A stretch of DNA of 64,000 nucleotides from Schistosoma haematobium (lineage: Eukaryota > Platyhelminthes > Trematoda > Strigeidida > Schistosomatidae), in contig NC_067201.1 of assembly GCF_000699445.3 (NCBI RefSeq), positions 22,572,533 to 22,636,532 on the forward strand. The letters run 5' to 3'. Positions 61,046-64,000 of this stretch are shown here, piece after piece. The notes beneath the pieces were generated by a model that was not told the origin of the DNA, ran no database searches, and saw only the letters and a list, made by a program, of their open reading frames with translations. Within the stretch, counting starts at the first letter, position 1. Every line of letters starts with the position of its first letter. The position numbers and the translations under genes were made by a program.

Positions 61046-61099
61046 CTTGTTTTATTTAATATAGAAAAAAAAGGGAGGAAAGATAGATTATCATATTTT

Positions 61100-61205
61100 G
61101 TATCAAAATGGTTGAGATCATGAGTCAATTAAAGCTAGATCACCATGGAAAACCTGGAAGCATTGGACGATCATTTCGTCCTATTGTGGGACTCGTCATT
61201 CATAC
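61100..61205 (-). repeat. SINE-A 3' piece
   Basis: gagatcatgagtcaattaaa through tcgtcctattgtgggactcg, then broken off. About 55 bases upstream of the first exon seen. Confidence 0.8.
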
Positions 61206-61264
61206 ATCTATCTCTGATTATATTAATTGTGACTTTAAGCAACATTGAGGTAATCCGCACAGGA

Positions 61265-62345
61265 TACACAAATGTCAATAAGAGTCAGTCAGCTATAACA
61301 TGCATCAGTTCAAGTAGCCATACCTCATTAACACAACAAGATAAACACCAAATACATAGGAGCTTTTACTTCACTGGTAGTAATATATATAAAGATTTTG
61401 TATAGGAATATAGTACAGTAAGAAAGAGTCAATTCATAGAAAGAAAGGTATAAAGTAATTTTAATCTCACAGTTTAAAGGAATAAAAAAAGTGTATACAC
61501 TGACGCTATTGTGATCGATTTTGAGCTATATTTCACCCAGAGTCTCCAGTCATTGGTTACGATAGTCCTGCGGACCCCCAACAAATAGTCTACATCTATC
61601 AATATGGCTCAGACTATAAGTTATTGACTTCAAGCACTGATGCCACGTTTTGGTTTGACCGCCCTTAACTTTCTTCCAACCGTCTCCAACACTAGTCATC
61701 ATTACGAGTCGTGGTAATCGGTGTTCAGGCATACGTAACAGGTGGCCAACACATCTTAGTCGATGAAGATTTCTTGCTTTAGCCATAAGTTGGCAAACGC
61801 CAAACGAGCTTTTTGAATCTGTACAGAAAATTTGTCAGACACCAACCCATTTGAGCTGATCAGACCTCCAAGATAAGTGAAATTGTCGACGCGTTCGACT
61901 ACTTCACTCCCTATCCTTAGTTCAGGTGTTGGCATAGGGCAGTCCTGAAACAACAACTTGAAATAAAAGTGGAGGAAACGTATTGCAAACGTCCTGGAAT
62001 TGTTGCTCAGTGCTACCAAAACACTTATCATTTTGTCAGCGTCTTCACCAAACAGTACTATATCATCTGCGTATTCTAAGTCGATAAGTGGACCTCCTAG
62101 AAAGAGATCAATGTCCGAAAATTCAGTCGATAAGAACGTTATTTCCAACAGTAGGTCTATGATTGAGTTGAATAAAAATAAAGATAGTGGACAGTCTTGC
62201 GGGACACCACTTGAAAATGCAAAATCAGATGACAGTTGGCCATAAGCTCTGACTCAACCGGTAGTGTTCTAGTCAACAGCCTTCACAAGGTTTATGTACT
62301 TCTGAAGTATAACTTTCACTGACAGACACTACCACAAAACCTCTC
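61265..62345 (-). mobile_element. Family B non-LTR retrotransposon, RT and C-terminus
   Basis: The largest copy of this family. On the minus strand: FLGGPLIDLEYADDIVLFGE (catalytic Y-A-D-D intact, about 62.06 kb), MPTPELRIGSEVVERVDNFT, YLGGLISSNG, KARLAFANL; then after a deletion, NLHRLRCVGHLLRMPEHRLP, GGQTKTWHQCLKS and DYRNQ, then the tail. The part between A-N-L and N-L-H-R-L (fingers to thumb junction) is lost and the frame shifts at 61.77 kb. Confidence 0.85.
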
Positions 62346-62399
62346 AGTCCAGAGAGTCAAATGTTGCTTTTAAGTCAAGAAAAACTACAATCAGAGACT

Positions 62400-63020
62400 G
62401 GTCAGTTCTAATCCTAAACATCAATGGGAAGATTCAAACAACCAATACAAAAATGATTTAATGATATATTTGATAATCATATTTTTACAAACAAAATAGA
62501 TTATATAAGATTGCGATTACATTCGATACAGTGAATCTCAATCTATTGAAGTCACATCCGGTTTAATGTAGCCATTTAATAAACAAGTTCTTCTTTGTTT
62601 TAAGAAGTTTACAAAAACAAAATGAGAAAAACTGGTCACACATTCAATTATAGGATAATTAATTAATCACCTGACGTGAAAGATCACCTCTTCAAATCGT
62701 GACTTCATGAAGTATAGAGTAAGTGTCACAAATTGTACCGAACTATATTACTCAACATTGAATTGTACTTGAGCAATGACTGTTGATCAATAAGTAACGT
62801 TTATCAAAGTATCTAACAAAATAGAGCGATATCAATGTCATATACGCAAAGATAGTGAGACAAACAACTGGGAGTGGAAGGGAATTGAAAATCAATGAGA
62901 GGTAAGAGTAATGCATCGTTTTTTGCTCATACAAGTTTTTCTCTGGTTGTTCCAATAAAACATTCAATTATCTTGTTAAAAGGCAAATGAAGAGGGGGAT
63001 ATTTTTGTCCTTGTTGTTTA
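62400..63020. other. Upstream intron or 5' region, unassigned
   Basis: 62405-62460 is a hammerhead-SINE 3' flank (aaacatcaatgggaagattc, also at 44090 and 24050). The rest holds no recognised exon; the minus-strand frame at 62752-62967 is hydrophobic but has no FN3 features. Confidence 0.4.
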
Positions 63021-63024
63021 TCAG

Positions 63025-63320
63025 TATAGGGTTGCGGAGATTATTAAGTTATTGATTGATGATAGACCACCATTGGAAACCTGGAAGCACTGGACGGCCA
63101 TTTCGTTCTGTTGTGAGACTCCTCAGCAGTGCGTATCCACGATCCCGCCGGCGGGATTTGAACTCAGGGTCTTCAGTCTCGCAAGCGAACACCTAACCCC
63201 TTAGACCATTTGCTCACTATTGACTGGCTTCGTTAGAGAATTCTCGGAGTTCTAATGAGAAGCCGTGACCAGTGGAGTTATTCCGTATCGGGTAGAGACA
63301 GTTATCTACCTCGGTACGAT
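63025..63320 (-). repeat. Long SINE-A copy
   Basis: Full minus-strand copy: end marker cagtatagggttgcggag, body ggccatttcgttctgttgtg, box B ggcgggatttgaactcaggg, and head gtatcgggtagagacagtta to about 63320. Confidence 0.85.
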
Positions 63321-63399
63321 GGAAGATGGCCCAAATAACAATGATGTTACCATCACTTTTGTTGAACAAGATAATGGGTATCTGGACTAGACTTTGGCG

Positions 63400-63990
63400 T
63401 TTGAATTGAAATGTCCACGGTTTAAATTTCGATAAATGAACACTGAAATTGCGATGTAGGTACATACATTCAGGATGACAGACATGTATTGAATTGGTCA
63501 CAATTCATCTATTCAAGAAAACAGAATGGCTATATACAGGCAATCCGCACAGAATGCATATACACTATTAAAACTGATCAAAATTTAGTAATGATTATCA
63601 ACAACTGGATAATTGAAACCCTTTATATTAGTTCATCTAGAGTAGATGGATTGTGGTTGGTTAGCAAAGGGATTCAGGATACGCATTATGTCCTAACTGG
63701 AACTCATCTGCTGAATGTACTCTACATTCCAGAGTTTATGTTCAGTCCACGACTTTAAGACAATACCGTTCGCTTCATATACTGAAATGTTATTCACTGA
63801 ACTACTGGGTCCAAACAGTCACTCATTTATGAAACAGTTATGAATTTCAATTTCATTTGTGATGGTTGATATTTTGAATAAAAGTAGCTGAGTTCGAATC
63901 TCTGAGTGAATATTAGCACATGGATGAAGATGTATCCAGGTGACAAGTTCAAAATATGACAAAACGCGTATCTCGAATTCCCCTAATAAC
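63400..63990. repeat. Three hammerhead-SINE pieces in alternating orientation
   Basis: Plus fragment 63400-63500, minus copy 63645-63815 (core cagatgag; stem I cattcag/ctgaat still pairs) and plus copy 63850-63985 (tatccaggtgacaagtt, acaaaacgcg). Cores changed in all. Confidence 0.7.
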
Positions 63991-64000
63991 CACATCTTAT

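Noticed and set aside
62752..62967. Upstream transmembrane or signal-peptide exon of the phosphatase
   Set aside because: The frame is hydrophobic in the middle but has no phase-0 donor leading into exon 1 that I can support, and no FN3 motif.
63217..63501. Minus-strand 94-codon frame as a receptor exon
   Set aside because: It overlaps the head of a long SINE-A copy and a hammerhead-SINE fragment.

Overview
The window looks like a piece of a Schistosoma (blood fluke) genome. The reasons are: strongly AT-rich sequence; large introns filled with retroelements; many copies of a SINE that joins a tRNA-like promoter to hammerhead-ribozyme sequence (the Sm-alpha type known from schistosomes); RTE-type retrotransposon ends closing in taagtaag repeats; and a Penelope-like element with a GIY-YIG endonuclease. 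Species cannot be fixed from sequence alone.

One host gene fills the window. It lies on the minus strand and encodes a receptor-type protein tyrosine phosphatase (RPTP). I could join 21 exons between 61045 (upstream end) and 3756 (downstream end). All 20 junctions have GT-AG sites and keep frame, giving 5154 nt, or 1718 codons, without a stop. Residue numbers below count from the first residue seen. From N to C the product has: a run of fibronectin type III (FN3)-like domains (exons 1-4 and 6-10); a seven-cysteine segment in the middle of that run (exon 5); a long membrane-proximal region with Pro/Thr/Ser-rich tracts (exons 11-12); one transmembrane helix (exon 13); an acidic juxtamembrane segment (exon 14); and a PTP catalytic domain (exons 15-21) with the WPD loop and the [10 protein letters not shown] signature intact. 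The catalytic domain carries two long low-complexity insertions. Both ends of the gene lie outside the window: no signal-peptide exon is seen above 61045, and the Q-loop exon and C-terminus must lie to the left of 3756.

The rest, well over 80 percent, is intron filled with mobile-element remains. I separated these by sequence similarity within the window: a tRNA-derived SINE (SINE-A, about 25 copies or pieces); the hammerhead SINE (about 16 pieces); a second tRNA-derived SINE (SINE-C); an RTE-type non-LTR element (family A); a second non-LTR element (family B) and its 3' tails (family C); a CR1-like reverse transcriptase relic; a Penelope-like element; and several unclassified or LTR-like families (D, E, F). 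Several elements end within about 15-110 bases of splice sites of the phosphatase gene. Inverted (fold-back) and internally deleted copies are frequent.

Layout: 1-3.7 kb element tails and the 3'-most intron seen; 3.7-16.5 kb catalytic-domain exons 21 to 15; 18-20 kb juxtamembrane and transmembrane exons; 23-26.2 kb membrane-proximal ectodomain; 28.7-61 kb ectodomain exons; 61-64 kb SINE and family B remains upstream of the first exon seen. Boundaries of repeats are by eye, good to about 10-40 bases.
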